Shown: in pieces, positions 44,246 through 57,229 of the stretch
How the letters are laid out: every line of letters starts with the position of its first letter
How positions within the stretch are numbered: position 1 is the stretch's first letter
Origin: Microstegium vimineum
Taxonomy: Eukaryota; Streptophyta; Magnoliopsida; Poales; Poaceae
Length of the DNA stretch: 64,000 bases
Reading direction: 5' to 3'
Assembly (NCBI GenBank): GCA_022036555.1
Contig: CM039130.1
Location: 24,636,519-24,700,518, forward strand
The notes under the pieces: generated by a model
Told to the model about the DNA's origin: nothing
What the model saw: only the letters and a program-made list of their open reading frames with translations
Database searches by the model: none
Program-made: the position numbers and the translations under genes

Positions 44246-47200
44246 GTAAGTACCGATGTTTGTTTTTCAGACGTTCCTCCCTATTTGACCACTTTGATGA
44301 TACTAATTGATGGTCATCTAAGACTGGTCTTACACTTTGTGTTAGCTTGGGCATATATAATTTTGTTTATATGGTGACCATATTTCAATCTAGGCCTGAT
44401 TAAACTATTTTCTTCTAGATTTCTATGTTCTGATTTGCCTATTTTCATCTGATTTGGGATCCATTGCTTGCACCCAAGCAACTATTGTCAAATTTGTATT
44501 TTCTCCAAAATTTAAATCCCAGATTACTCAAATTTAAGATTACAGCTGAATTTCAGTGGAAAGAAAGGGAAATGATGTACTGGATTGCTTCTTTCCTTGT
44601 ACCATTAAATTGGTTCTTAAGTTCCAAATGCAGGTTACGGTCAAGGCAACATCCAGCCTCCATTTATTTGTACAAACTAAAGCTTTTCCTTGATGCTTGG
44701 TGCAGGTGATGCAAACTTTTCTTTCCTCTATTGTCTATAATGAAAATGAATTCTTATATAAGTGGGGAAAATAGCCTGATGATCTGTCAGGGAAATGTTT
44801 TGTGCTCCATAGCTGTGATGAAATTGAACTCTCATATAAGTTGAGAATATAGGTTGATGATCTCCCAGGGTATTCCTCTCTTCGATTGGGACCGCGTTCC
44901 CGAGCAGCCAGGCTAGTCATGTTAGCAAAAAAATTTATATAAGCTGGGAATATAGGCTAATGATCACCCCGAGCATTTCATGTATAAATATGTATTGCTA
45001 TCTATTTATTTAACTTACCTCATCACTTCCCTATGGTCCATCTATTCCACCTTACTTTCATGGGCTTGCAAACGATGGTATTCTCGTTGCATGCCATTGT
45101 TCCTAACTACAAGAGATCAAATGATGCCATTTTGTTCATTTCTGAAGCTACTCCTATTTGCTATATTATTTCTGTTTTCTTATTACAGTGGATCCATTGT
45201 AGTGGACTGCAGGTTCAGTTGACCGTTTGGTTCTTCTTTTGGTGTCATGTTTGTAGCTCTTAGGGTTTACTTCCTTCTTCTTAATGCGCTGATGCACACT
45301 TCCTGCGTATTGAACACAAACTTAATTACTGCAGTCTTCTTTTTCCACCCCAATACTTATTCATTTAATTTATCCCTTGTATGATGCTTGATGTATGCTA
45401 TTTTTTATTCAACTTCATACTTCTTGGCACTTGAAATCATTATGACCCAAATAGAGTTCATGATACGGCAGATGCAGGCCACGTACCAATACAGGTATGT
45501 GATTCTGTCTTTCATGTCTTTCCTCCTTTCCATATTCATTCGACAGTATATTATCCTTGATATGTGTGCTTACTAATTAATTACCTTACAAACCTAATAT
45601 GGTGCTATGTAACCAATTAGTCATTTATGCCATTTTTCCTGCCTATTTGCAGTTCATGCACTCATCACTGTGTTATAGAATTTGATTGTTTTTTGTGTGT
45701 ATAACAGTTTGTCCAGGCAGTAACCTCCTTTGGGAGCGGATTTAATGCATCCTGGCTTTTCTATTCTTTAGAAGCTCTTTACAAAGAAAAATGCATAAGA
45801 TATTGCCTTGTTATAGATCTTAGCTTTTAATCTAAGATTTCCAGATTTACGCTCTTTGCTATTTGTTTATTTTGCCGCATCAGTAAATGCTACCTATTAA
45901 GTATCCCTCGCCTATACTGCCAACTTCTTCATGTTGTTCGCAAAATATTTCTTGCCTGATGTACCCTATGTGTTACAATCAGTTGTGCAGTTCCATATCT
46001 AGCCTGTAGTACTATCAGACTTTTTACAAATTAGTTGTCATCTGCTCTGGGCATAAGCTCGAATGATTCCCAATCAAAGATCAAGTGATAGGAAATGCAA
46101 CACCTCATCTTGCACCTGCTCAAATTGTTTCCCACCTCATAGTGCTGTTATGAAATGTGTCGACAAGAGATTAAGCGAAACATCCTGTCTTGCTTGTGTC
46201 TACAGCCAGAAAAATAAAGGTACCCTGTTATCTCTGTTTTTATATAGAGCAGGTCAGTACAGATGATTTCGCCTTTTTATTGTAATAGGATTGCATTTGC
46301 ATGTCTCAGATTGTTTGTTAGAGTACTTCATTTAACTGGCGCCGGAATATATAAGAGGTCAAGTAAAAAGTTGCCCAAATCAGTACTTTTTAACTAATAC
46401 GATTGCATCTACATGGTATGGAATGTACTTATTTTCTCATTTAGAGTTGTACCAATTTTTTTTTGCCAGGTTAAGGGGGGAAAATTATTCTCATTGTTTG
46501 ATCCATGTGACTTCTTCAGAATTCAGGTTCCTTCGCTGATCCATATAGACCAATTCTACCTGGTGCCACAGTGTTGCCATCTTAGCAATTGTGTTATTTG
46601 GTTGAACGTGCGATAATAAAAGGCCTAATTGTTTCTCATGTTTGCTTCTTTCACTTAGGTATAGAATTGGTTAGGTAATCTGGATTTATAATTTTAGTCA
46701 ACCACTGCTTGCTTATGACATCCTCTATTTCTTTTATTTTCTGGTCCATCCATGTAAAGTCTGGTGAAGCGTTTCAATCAACATGTCATTTATTTGACTA
46801 TGCACCGGTCAGTGTAGCGCTAAATGGAGACATCAAGTGCCCATTCAAATGTGGCAATTGTCCTTGTATGAGATTCTATAAGCTTTTCAATCTCCTTGCC
46901 TATCCATCTAAAGGTATGATGATCTATGCAGCTATCTGATTTACCACGGGAATTGACATCCTGTTGGAACAAGGGGAATGTGCATGCAAAATGGTAATAT
47001 ATTTTAATCTGATTTACTTCTCATAGAGCTGATAGGAAATCACTTCCGATTGCATGTAAAATGGTAATAGATTTTAATCTAATTTACTTCTCATAGACCT
47101 GATAGGAAATTGCACATGTACTCAGATTTCATCTATATTTAGTCTAAAAGTGTACCTCAGTGTCAAATGCCCCGTAACATATATGGCGTTCACATTTTCT

Positions 47201-47876
47201 ATTGCTTCTAGCAACTCTATGATCATGGTCTTACATCATTCGTACTGCTTTCTTGCATTAGTTATCTTTACCGCCTTGGTATCTGACTCCACACCTCTTA
47301 TATATGAATCTTTTTGGTACATGCTTTAGTCCACAATAGAACCATCCTTTACAGCCAGCCTACTATTTTTAGTATGGTATATACCTAACATAGATCAATA
47401 CAATGCTCTTTGCAGACACAGCGCGCTACAGGACCAGCAAGCTGGAAAGCTTCACAATAATGAGCAATCAGACATCAATCTTGGCAGCCCAACATCTTGG
47501 ATAATGTTGTAGTCGCAGTATTCGTAGAAGATGCCAGAATTGAGCCCACTCTACACGATGTGTACGACACAATTGAGGATCAATTTCAGGTCAGCATTCA
47601 CATAGAAGGCATTGCATATTATGGACCACACATGCTTATAACGCCATTGTACCCTATGTAGGCTATATGCGTCATGTACATATGTGTCCGTCTTAATTAT
47701 CATCTTATCCTAATTATGTGCATCACCAATGTGTATATGTAATCCTACCTTATATAATGTATACATCCTCTAAGTATGTATGTATAAATATAACCTGCTT
47801 ATATATGTATATCACCGTGTAAAACGTCTGTGCTTTGCCTATATAAATTAAAAAAACATTTGCTTTCGCGCGCAAG

Positions 47877-47894
47877 GGCGCGCGGTTACCACTA
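47877..47894 (+). mobile_element. Helitron 3' terminus
   Basis: A 7-bp stem, 4-base loop hairpin (CGCGCGCAAGGGCGCGCG) is followed within 8 bases by CTAG and then T, the canonical end of plant Helitrons. Positions are approximate to a few bases. Confidence 0.55.
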
Positions 47895-48745
47895 GTACTC
47901 TTTCAACCGTGCATAAATTGCTGGCCTCCCAGCCCCAGGCTATTCATTGACACGGCATTTTTTATTTTTTTATTTTTTTCTTTTTAATTTTTATTTTTAG
48001 TTTTTAGTTTTTTATTATATTTTTATATTATATATTTTTTGTTTCTTTTAATTTTAGTTTTAATTTTATTTATTTATACTATTTTATCTTAATTATTTTC
48101 CCTTTTGTTTTATACATGAATCTATTCAACGGAGTTCATATAATGTCATCTACATCAATTGAAGCAAGCGATAAAGAGCATGTAGTATTTCTATTTTTTA
48201 TCTTTTGTTTGTGGTTCTTTTTGTTTTATACATGCAACGACCCTACGTAACGTAGTGCATGCAGTATGATAGTCTATATCAATCATAGCAATAAAGAGTA
48301 TGTAGTCTTTTTATTAGGCCAACATAGCTTTATATTGCGCGGTTACGGGCACCTTCTTATCTTTTAAGTTTTTACTTTTTAATTTTTGTAGTTCTAAATT
48401 TATTTATGTTTTTTATTCTCTTTTTTTTCTCATTTATTTTTTTATCTTTTTGTTTTATATATGCAGCGATCACAGGCTAAAAGTGTGTGTAGTATGGTGA
48501 TTAATATCAATCATGACAATAAAGAGTTTGTAATATTTCTACCAGGCCAATGTATCTTTATATTGGGTTGTTACTGGACCGTAACAACAATTTTGAGTCC
48601 TTATTTATACTATAGTAGATATACTGATTCAATATATACAAAAAAAACTAACTCTATTTATTCCTCGCAACAAACACTTAGCAACAACCGGCGCAATGGA
48701 GCGCGTCCCATGTGCTAGTATATGTAACGTGCTAGTATATGTAAC
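47895..48745 (+). mobile_element. Second Helitron-type end and internal repeats
   Basis: GGCGCAATGGAGCGC followed by GTCCCATGTGCTAGT (48690-48718) is another hairpin-CTAG-T end. The last bases GTGCTAGTATATGTAAC are present twice in a row. Upstream, three diverged repeats share TTTTGTTTTATAYATG, TATCAATCATRRCAATAAAG and GCCAAYRTAKCTTTATATTG (near 48106, 48228 and 48450). The rest is T-rich low-complexity sequence. Confidence 0.45.
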
Positions 48746-48759
48746 GATGGTAGACGATC

Positions 48760-49080
48760 TAGCCATCTTGGGGGGTGCTTTCTGTTTCTCTGTTTTGTTG
48801 TCTTTTGCGGCCGCTTCACCGCCCTAGTTATTCTGAAATGACTTACAAAATAAAACATTCAAGTATTAAGCCTAATTAATCTATCATTAGCAAATATTTA
48901 CTATAACATCACATTGTCAAATCATGAACTAATTAGACTTAATAGATTCGTCTCGCAAATTAATCTCAATCAATGTAATGGGTTTAATACTAAAACTATA
49001 TTTAATACACTAAATTAGTGTATAAACCTACGATGTGACAAGTCTAAACTTTAGACGTGGGGATCCAAACACCCCACAAG
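48760..49080. mobile_element. Grass MITE (GGGGTGTTTGGATCC type), 5' end degraded
   Basis: The right end GGGGATCCAAACACCCC and inner words GCCTAATTAATCTATCATTA, ACATCACATTGTCAAATCAT and AGACTTAATAGATTCGTCTC are the fixed signature of a very common grass MITE. The left end (GGGGGGTGCTTTCTG) matches poorly. Confidence 0.7.
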
Positions 49081-49239
49081 TCGGTGTTTGGTTTAATGGC
49101 AATGTGCTTTTTACGGATGGAATGGTCACCTCTAGTGTTTGGCTGAGGAACACTTTATGTTTGGTTTAGAGATGGGATCATGCACTCGCATGTTCGCCAA
49201 TCTTTCTCCCCTCTTCATTTTTCTTAGTTTCTCCTTCTT

Positions 49240-50450
49240 CCTTGCCCCGCGCATCCCAAACCCACGGGGCATAGGTATAAGGTTGAGATGGCGGATTAGA
49301 GGGGGTGGGGGTGAATATTCCTTTCCAAAACTTATCACATTAGCTAACCGAAACAAATATAGAAATAAAACTATTGGTCTAGCTAAGACTACACCCCTCT
49401 ATCTATAACACTAGCACCTAGCAAATTATGCTTACTAAGATGTTGGGCTAGAGAGCTCACCCAAACTAGTCTAGATTGTAAGGTCACATAAACCTAAGCA
49501 ACTAGTACTTTAATTAAGTTGGGAGCTCCTACACAAGCTAGTGAATGTAAAGGCATAAAACCCTAAGCTCATTAACAATGCTCAATAGCAAGGCTACACA
49601 AGCCAAACTAGAGAGCTCAAACTTGGAAAACTCAAATGCTAAGTTAAATGTCTACTGGTACTACCGTTGCCAACTACCGGTACTACCGATGCCCTTCGGG
49701 GACTATGAAAACCAAGTAGAATGAGTGTTGATTTTAGATCTGAGTTTTCCCTTACACCCTTAGATGATGTTGAGGTAGATGATGAACTCCCCTTGGCTTG
49801 TCTCTTCACCAAATCATGGATCAAGCCTTCCTAACCTATGAACGTGAGATAGAGAGAGGAAGAACATGAAGAACACAAGAACAAGTGATAGCACAAGTAA
49901 TCTCAACAACATCAAGCACACGAGACTCAAGATTTATCCGACACCCTTAGATGATGTTGAGGTAGATGATGAACTCCCCTTGGCTTGCTGCTTCACCAAA
50001 TCGTGGATCAGGCCTTCCTAACCTATGAACGCGAGATAGAGAGAGGAAGAACATGAAGAACACAAGAACAAGTGATAGCACAAGTAATCTCAACAACATC
50101 AAGCACACGAGACTCAAGATTTATCCGAGGTTTGACAATCTCTACTAAAGAGTTCCTACTCCTCGTCGTTGAGGTGACCACAAAGGTCGGAGTCTCTTTA
50201 CTTCCTTTCCTCCCTCAAGTACCCACAAAAGGTAGCTCAAGATTTCGACTAAGATCGAAGGGGTAATGCAAACACCTCGGGTGCTCTTACAAAAGAATCA
50301 ACACATGGATTAACATGGGCAACCATGAAGAATGCCTAGCCGACTAGGGTTACAAGAGCCCAAGAGCAACAAATGCAAAGCAAATCGGCGAGATGAGGAA
50401 TCCGAGTGCTCATGTCATAGATTGATGCTCAGTCTCAAATCTCACTTCTC
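49240..50450. repeat. Repeat-derived region with a 187-bp tandem duplication
   Basis: ACACCCTTAGATGATGTTGA begins at 49754 and again at 49941, with ~187 bp nearly identical through GACTCAAGATTTATCCGA. The surrounding sequence (GATTAGAGGGGGTGGGGGTG, repeated AGAGAGCTC and CTACACAAGC words) resembles dispersed grass repeat DNA, but I cannot name the family. No coding frame. Confidence 0.6.
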
Positions 50451-51370
50451 TTTCTCCACCAAAAATAGAAAATAAAGAAAACAAAAAAGAAAAAAATTGA
50501 AAAATAAAGAAAAAAAATAAATTAATAAGAAAAGACAAATAAAAACAAAATAATTAGTTAAAGTGATTAATTATGGTAAATAATGAAGAGAAACAGTAAA
50601 AAAGGTTAAAGGATTATGATATAGTATTAAAAATCAAAGTAAAGAAAGAGTAAAAAAACAAAAAGAGAGAAATATTGTGGACCATGAAAAAATAATTAGC
50701 CACCGACCCTCCAACAGTTAAAAAGGAATATGGAAAAGACTTGAAACGAAGACAAAAACATAACCTAAACAAATAACTATGGAAAAGAAAAGGATTACAT
50801 GAAAGAAAAAAAAAGGAAACCGTCACGGAAGCACGTAGCTTATTGCTCAGAAAGATGCACACGCACGTGATCATGGAAGCACATAGTAGCTTCTCGCTGC
50901 TCAGAAAGATGCACGCACGTGATGACGGTGCACGTAGTAGCTTCTCGCCAAGGTGCACGTAAGTGGGCTGTTGGTTGTTCGCTCAGAAGGTGCCACAGTC
51001 CCTCGTGGGCTGCGCGTTTCCACAGCATTGGTGGCGTCGCTCGCAAGGGGATCGGCGCGTGACTGCTAGATTCCCGCCCGGTCCCCTCCTCTCCTTGCCT
51101 CACATGATATTCCACAGTCCAACGTGTCAATACTCACGGTAGTATCAGTTTGGGGTCATTTTTTTTCGATCAAAAGGAAACGGCCACCAGTACTATCAGA
51201 TAATAATCTCCCCTATAATTGTAACGGTGTAATTCTCAAAAAAAAACTTCTCCAGACCACTTCCCTCCTGAAAGATCAACGACTCACGTCACGTGTACTA
51301 CGGATGCAATGACTGAGATTAAAAAGTTAGAAGCCGCTCCCACTCTCCCACCTCACGTCGCTACTCACCC
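50451..51370. other. A-rich spacer
   Basis: 50455-50830 is almost purine-only A-rich sequence. 50830-50960 holds a repeated ~60-bp block built on AGCTTCTCGC and CAGAAAGATGCAC (two copies). No gene. Confidence 0.5.
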
Positions 51371-51956
51371 CGACGTCCATGGTTCGAGTCCTCACAGTGC
51401 CTTCTTTTTACCAAAAAAAAAACAGATTTGTTTTTCTTTTCTATTCTATCCGTGACTCCGCCTTCACGCGAGTCGTCCCTCCCTCTCCTCTTCTCTCCTA
51501 TGTCCGGCGCGCAGCCCATCCTCTCCGGCGAGCCTTGTTCCTACGCGGCTCCCTTCGCGCTTGCTCGCCGGCCTGTCCAGCCCCGCCGGCGGAGGACTCA
51601 CCCGCCCCCTGCGCGGTAGCTCCCGGCGAGCCCCGTTCCCGCGCCGAGGGAGCTCCCTCCCCCGCACGCACGGCGACGCCGGGTGAGCTCCTCCCCTGTG
51701 CCGCGGAGCCCGGCCATCCCCAGCGTGCGGCGTCCCTCCCCCTCCCCTGTGCCGCGGAGCCCGGCCAACCCCTGCGCGGCGTCCCTCCCCTCCCCTTCAC
51801 GCTGCTCGCCGGCCTGCCAAGACCCGGGCGGCGACGGTCGAGCTCCGCCCCCTGCGCGGTAGCGCCAGGTGAGCCCCGTCCCCGCGTCGGGTGAGCTCCC
51901 TCCCTTCCTCGGTGAGTACCCGGCTGGCGAGCCCCTCCCCTACACGCACAGGCACT

Positions 51957-52218
51957 GGAGGAGGAAGAAGACCAGGAGCGCCCCGACAGGCTCCCGTCGT
52001 TCGTGCTGGAGATCGGCGTGCCCACAGGGAAGCTCACGTAGGAGCTCTCCGCCGGCGGGCACGTCCGCATGGTCCTCGAGTGCGCGAAGAAGTCCAAGAA
52101 GTTGACGTAGCTCCATGTGCCTGCCGAAATGCTTCGCCCATTGCATTTTCATGAACTGGTTAGTAAGCTGGGTGGTGATCCATCCATTGAGAAGGATGCG
52201 CCACTACAAATTAGTTAA
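51957..52218 (+). pseudogene. Small pseudogene fragment with two in-frame stops
   Basis: After a GCACAG-type acceptor, one frame runs LEEEEDQERPDRLPSFVLEI...GVPTGKLT, stop, ELSAGGHVRMVLECAKKSKK, stop, LHVPAEMLRPLHFHEL...DAPLQIS and a final stop. Two TAG codons interrupt otherwise protein-like sequence. The GC-rich leader (51440-51950) is made of short internal repeats (GTGCCGCGGAGCCCGGCCA twice). The parent family is not recognised. Confidence 0.45.
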
Positions 52219-52362
52219 ACTTTGCAAAAACAAATTAGTTATTTTTTATAACATTCCCTTAATAAAGTTGTAGCTTTAGCACGAGCAAATATACTAGTTA
52301 AGATAAGTTTGGATGCTAAATACGAGTAGTAATAAGAAAGAAAACACGACTCTTGTAAGAAA

Positions 52363-53332
52363 GGGAAAAGTACTTTTCCTCCCCAACTATCATGAAAGTC
52401 TGATTTTCCTCTCTGAATTTCAAAACTAGACAAACTACCTCCCTCAATTATTCAAACCACATGTTTTACCTCCCTGGAGCGGTTTTGAAGATGGGTTTTC
52501 TACGGTATCCGTGATTTTGTCTTTGTCTTTTTCTTTTATTTACTTTGGTTGAAACTTTGAAATTTTATATTAAATTATAGAAAAATTATAAAATAAAAAT
52601 TCAATTTTATTGGAGTCCACATGAGTATATCTACACAATGTGAACATATAATATGGTACATTTCAGTACAAAGTTTTTGCTGTAAATTTATATTTTTAGG
52701 TTTTTATAATTAATTAGAAGAATTCATATATGCAATTTATGTGGTCAAATTTTGGTAAACCTTTTATGGTAGGTTAATTATTGTATGCATGAATTGTAGT
52801 AAAAATTTCATGCTCATGGGATCATGTATAACTTAGATATAAATTTATTTTAGATTTAACAGCATAAGCCTAAATAAATTTATAACTAAACTATACATGA
52901 TCCAATGATTATGAAATTTTTTTCTACAGTTTAAACATACAATACTTAGCACAACATAAAAATTTCACTATAATTGGACCAAGGAAACTACTGCTATAAA
53001 TTATTCGAATTAATTATAGTAAACCATAGATCTAAATGTAAAAAAATTATGCTAAAGCATACCATATTATATATTCATTGTATACATCTGCTCATGTGAA
53101 ATCCAACAAAATTAGATTTTCTATTTTATAATTTTTCTATAATTTAATATGAAATTTTAAAGTTTCAGCCGAAATAAATAAAAAAAAGACAAAACCACTG
53201 TCACTGTAGCAAAACCGTCTTCAAACCCGCACTAGGGACGTAAAACGCGTGGTTTGAAAAATTAAGGGAGATGATTTGTTTGATTTTAAATATTAGACTT
53301 TCGCGATAGTTTGGGAGAAGTGGATTTTTTCC
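52363..53332. mobile_element. Foldback/Mutator-like element with long inverted repeats
   Basis: The two halves are inverted copies of each other over several hundred bases: CCAACTATCATGAAAGTCT, CAAACCACATGTTTTACCTC and GAAACTTTGAAATTTTATAT at the left match the complements of the right arm. The element is 970 bp with no transposase. Nine-base flanks TGTAAGAAA (52354-52362) and TATAGGAAA (53333-53341) agree at 7 of 9 positions, the target length expected for Mutator-like elements. Confidence 0.7.
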
Positions 53333-53662
53333 TATAGGAAACGATGTTGGTCAGGTGGTCCGGCCCGGCCCAGCCCAGCATCCACGGAAACGGAAGGCAG
53401 CGACGGAAGGTATTTCTTCTCCACTTCTTCGAGTCCCATCCCATCGCGCACTCGACTTCCCTTCGGGACTCGAATCCAAATCGGTTTGGAGTTGGATAGC
53501 CTCAAGAAGAAGAGAAGACTCAAGATCCGGAACCAAACAGGGAGGGGGGAGAGGAGCAGGACAGAAGAGAGAGCGGCGGAGAGAGAACCGACAGGAAGAG
53601 ACGCTCAGTCTGATTTCTCGTCCCTTTCTCCTTGCATACTGAGAGAGAAGCATCGTCCCGCC

Positions 53663-56600
53663 ATGGGGCTGCTGGGTCTGATGCGCCTCATGCCCATGAA
53701 GCGCCAGCGGGACCAGCAGCGCCGCCGCCGGCAAGCTCAGGCCCAAGCCCGTGGTAAGCACTCTCCACTTGATTAGCTTCCTCCCCCACCTGCACAGCTT
53801 ATGCTCTTTAGTCTTGTGCTTAGTAATTAGTGGATACAAATGTTGTGTCTCCCTTTTGTTTCGATTTTTCTGTATCCATACAAAAAAAACATGTTTTTAT
53901 TGGGTGCAAAGATAATCAGGTTAGCAGGGAAGCTAATTTCTTCTTTTTTTATGCAAAAAAAAGAACTGGTAACAGTAAGATCCTAATCTAGAGACCATAA
54001 TGTTTTTTTCAAGACTTTTTATCACCTCGATGCAATATTCTTGAAAATCCCACCTTCTTCTTCCTCTCTCTTGAACTAGATTTAGTGCCTGTTTGGATAC
54101 AAGGGCTACTTGCTAGCTAGCTAAAAGTTAACCAAATTAACTCTAGTGCGAGCTAATTTTTTAGCGAAAGCCTTCAACTAGTCGTTACCCAACTAACTAG
54201 GCAACCTTAGCTAATTTGGGCTAATTTTAGCACAACTAGTAACTAGTCATGTTTATCCAAACATGCCCTTATGTACTTTGGAACAGACTGCTCTGCTATG
54301 CAAAAGAAAAAGAAAAGAAGCATGCTGAACTGAGTATACCCTCTAAAATGTAAAACAAGTTAATTTCCCTTACAAATTGTTAGGGCCGTTGAACAAAAGT
54401 TGGCATTGGCAAGCAGAAAAATGGATATCTTGGTGTGCTTAAGCTTGCTTTTTCGTCCCTTAAATGTATTTAACCATGCATCATGCACTGCAGATGGATC
54501 CATCGCATCACGGCCTAAAAGAAAGGGCTCACCCTGCCAACTAGATGACGATTCTCAGGGTGCTGACCTAGAGATAGATTCAGGACCAAGCCTTCCAGAG
54601 GTATGGCCTTGAAAATGCTGATGATGGATGGGCTTAGTACAAGTAAAATACCACGAGTACTGCTTGGATTGCACAAATTATGAAGCACAGCTAGCTAGAT
54701 AATAAAACTTAGAAACAGATACCTTAATGCTGTAACCCTCTATTTTAGCACTGATGCACTGCTTGCATAATTAACTTTCCATTACAAATTGTCTCCATAT
54801 AATGTTTGCTGCTAAGCATAATAATCATCTTCGGGTCTCCAATGCATAAAGCTGTTTCTGACTGGGTGGTTCTCAGGTTATCATCGGTGACTAGACTTGC
54901 CATTACTCTTCATATTGTCTGTAATTAGCTCAGATTTTAGAATCTCAAGAAATGGTTCTTTTCTAAGAAACACATGTTATTTCCACTAGACCATTGCAGG
55001 CTGTATATGATAATCTGTGAGCTGCATAAACTTGTAGTATGGTATTCTTTGATCATCTCTGCACACTGAGGTTTCTGTCAACATACTCTATTCTGTATCT
55101 GCCAAATTATTTGATTTTATTTTTTCATTACCTAGGCTTTCTGGCTGTTTAAATATTAAGATGTCCCTATCGGTACCCTACACAAAGTGCATGTTCATTT
55201 CTATTTCTTTGCTGCCATCTATTTAACATGCTATTATATAAGATTAATCATCATTCTTCCATCTTATTTGGCACGAAGGTGTGCGTGTACGCCTACACCA
55301 CCCAAATTCAAGGCCTCATCAAGGCGAATTTGGGTTTCTATTGCTTCTTCATTAGAAAGTCACCTAGCTTCTCCTTGGTTGTTTTAGTTATTTTATCTTA
55401 TTTGGCATTAAACACTGAACATTTATTTCCTGATTTGGGCAAGAGTATATTTTTCTTGTAAAAGTCATCAAGTAGTCAGGCACATAACACTGGACCTGGG
55501 TGGGTTACAATACTACAATAGTACACCGGACATTACTCATACTTTTTCCTTCCATGTAAGTCAACCATTTGCCTTTACAATTTCAATGTTGAACTTCTCT
55601 CCCATGCCTGTCCATGTAGGACATTTGGCATCATATACATTCCCTGATGCCAATGCAAGATGCTGCCCGAGCTGCCTGTGTCTCTCGTTCCTTTCTACAT
55701 TCCTGGAGATGTCATCCCAACCTCAGTTTCAGCAATAACACATTAGGATTGAATAAAAATGCATGTCAAGAGGATAAATCCGCTCGACTTTTCTATATTA
55801 AAGTTGACCACATTCTGCGAAAGCACTTAGGGGGTGTGAAGAAACTCAAGATCCAGATTGATTCAGGTTACAGTGCAAAGGACTCGTGTTATCTCAACAA
55901 TTTGCTTCAGACTGCTGTTACACCAGGGATTGAAGAGCTCACACTTATACTAATCCCACATGATGCAAAGTACAATTTTCCATGCTCACTTTTGTCAAAT
56001 AGGAGTGGGGACTCAATCCAACACCTTCACCTTGGCAACTGTTCCTTTCGCCCAACAGTCACATTTGGTGGTTTAAGAAGTCTCACAAGATTGCATCTTT
56101 GTTATGTGCGCATTATGGGGGACGAGTTAGGGTTCCTTCTTTCCCATTCTCTATCTTTGGAGCGGTTGGAACTCAAGTGCTGCAATAAGATAGTTCGCCT
56201 GAAGGTACCTCACCTACTGCAGCGGCTCAGCTACCTGGAGGTGACTGATTGCATCAAGCTGAAATTGATAGACAATGAAGCACCAAACATTTCCAGTTTT
56301 ACATTTGGAGTGGAAAACATAGTACAGCTATCACTTGGAGAAACTTTGCAAATCAAGAGCCTAATTATGAACCGCCCCGGTTCAGTTTTTTATTGTCGTT
56401 CTGAACTTCCATCTAGCATGCCAAATCTTGAAGCTCTTACCATATATTCACTGGAAGAGGTATGAGAACTTTAGCTTACTGCTGACTAGTGATAGGCACA
56501 TCTTTTGATACTACAACAATGCTATGGCTTAATATACATATAAAAAAGTACAAGTCTATGGTTTTCTTATAAAAAATAAGCTTGGTGCATAATTATTCTG

Positions 56601-57229
56601 ACCTATTCATGCAGATGGCCCATGCACCAATGCTGCGTAGCAAATTCATCCACCTCAGGCACTTGAGGATGTTTCTTCCTGGAGCACTCCTTCTCCCAAT
56701 ATATGATTTTTTGTCCTTGGCTTCCTTTTTAGATGCTGCTCCTTCTCTGGAGACTTTCGACTTGGATGTGAGTTGCCATTCATACTGTTATGATATTATA
56801 TTATAGTTGTGGTTGAACATGACTTAGATTTGTCCTTCTGAATCGTAGTTATGGCTGCAATACGTGGGGAGTGCTTCGGTTTTTGCAGATCCTACAGATC
56901 TGAGGCAGATCCGAGAACTGCAGCATCACAACCTTAGGAGTTTGAGGATCACAGGATTTACCTCTGTGAAGAGCTTGGTTGAGCTTACATGCAATATTCT
57001 TGAGAGTACAACGTCACTTGAGTGCTTGACATTGGAGTCCACTCAGAGCGTTCTCAGGTGTTCTGACCGTGGCAATAAATCTGGCAAATGCTGCTCACTC
57101 GGTAGCGATATTCTCACGGAAGGTCACAGGGGAGTCTTGGCTATCAGAAGGTATATTGAGCCTAGGGTCCCCTCCACAGTGAAGCTGCAAGTTTTAGAGC
57201 CTTGCAGATGCCATGCTGCTGTACTTTAG
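53663..57229 (+). CDS. F-box/LRR-repeat protein (5 exons)
   Basis: Exons 53663-53753, 54494-54600, 55620-56459, 56615-56767 and 56849-57229 sum to 1572 nt, 523 aa. All introns are GT-AG with matching phases. The first exon is Arg/Gln-rich (MKRQRDQQRRRRQAQAQAR, perhaps a nuclear signal). The F-box lies at residues ~64-105 (LPEDIWHHIHSLMPMQDAAR then ACVSRSFLHSWRCHP) and would bind SKP1 in an SCF ubiquitin ligase. The rest is leucine-rich repeats of the plant At1g61320 type (LRSLTRLHLCYVRI, LERLELKCCNKIVRL, LRSLRITGFTSVKSLVEL), ending in CRCHAAVL. The target is unknown. A G/A-rich 5' UTR precedes the ATG. It reads as intact. Confidence 0.9.
54085..54268. mobile_element. Tourist-like MITE in intron 1 of the F-box gene
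   Basis: 184 bp, flanked by the 3-bp duplication TTA (54082-54084 and 54269-54271). The ends are GTGCCTGTTTGGATAC and the complement GGGCATGTTTGGATAA. The 3-bp TWA target points to the PIF/Harbinger group. Confidence 0.75.

Larger units (their letters stand above)
41870..47894 (+). mobile_element. Helitron-like region with exon fragments
   Basis: The right end has the hallmarks of a Helitron 3' terminus: the GC-rich hairpin CGCGCGC-AAGG-GCGCGCG followed by GTTACCA and CTAG, then T. Helitrons insert between A and T and capture gene pieces. Inside are a GC-rich exon-like block (41870-42318, with an in-frame donor AG|GTAGCC), several splice-bounded pieces, nested duplications and no intact gene. 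No Rep/helicase is visible, so it would be non-autonomous. I could not locate the TC 5' end, so the left limit is provisional. Alternatively the region is a decayed host gene with a Helitron end at its edge. Confidence 0.45.

Noticed and set aside
46063..46266. Cys-rich ORF (CNTSSCTCSNC) as a metal-binding protein
   Set aside because: Short, no start context or partner exons, within a degenerate region; Cys spacing fits no family I know.
51340..51420. Possible SINE or tRNA relic (GGTTCGAGTCC, B-box-like, followed by an A-run)
   Set aside because: No A-box at the right distance, no cloverleaf and no target duplication; one motif alone is not enough.
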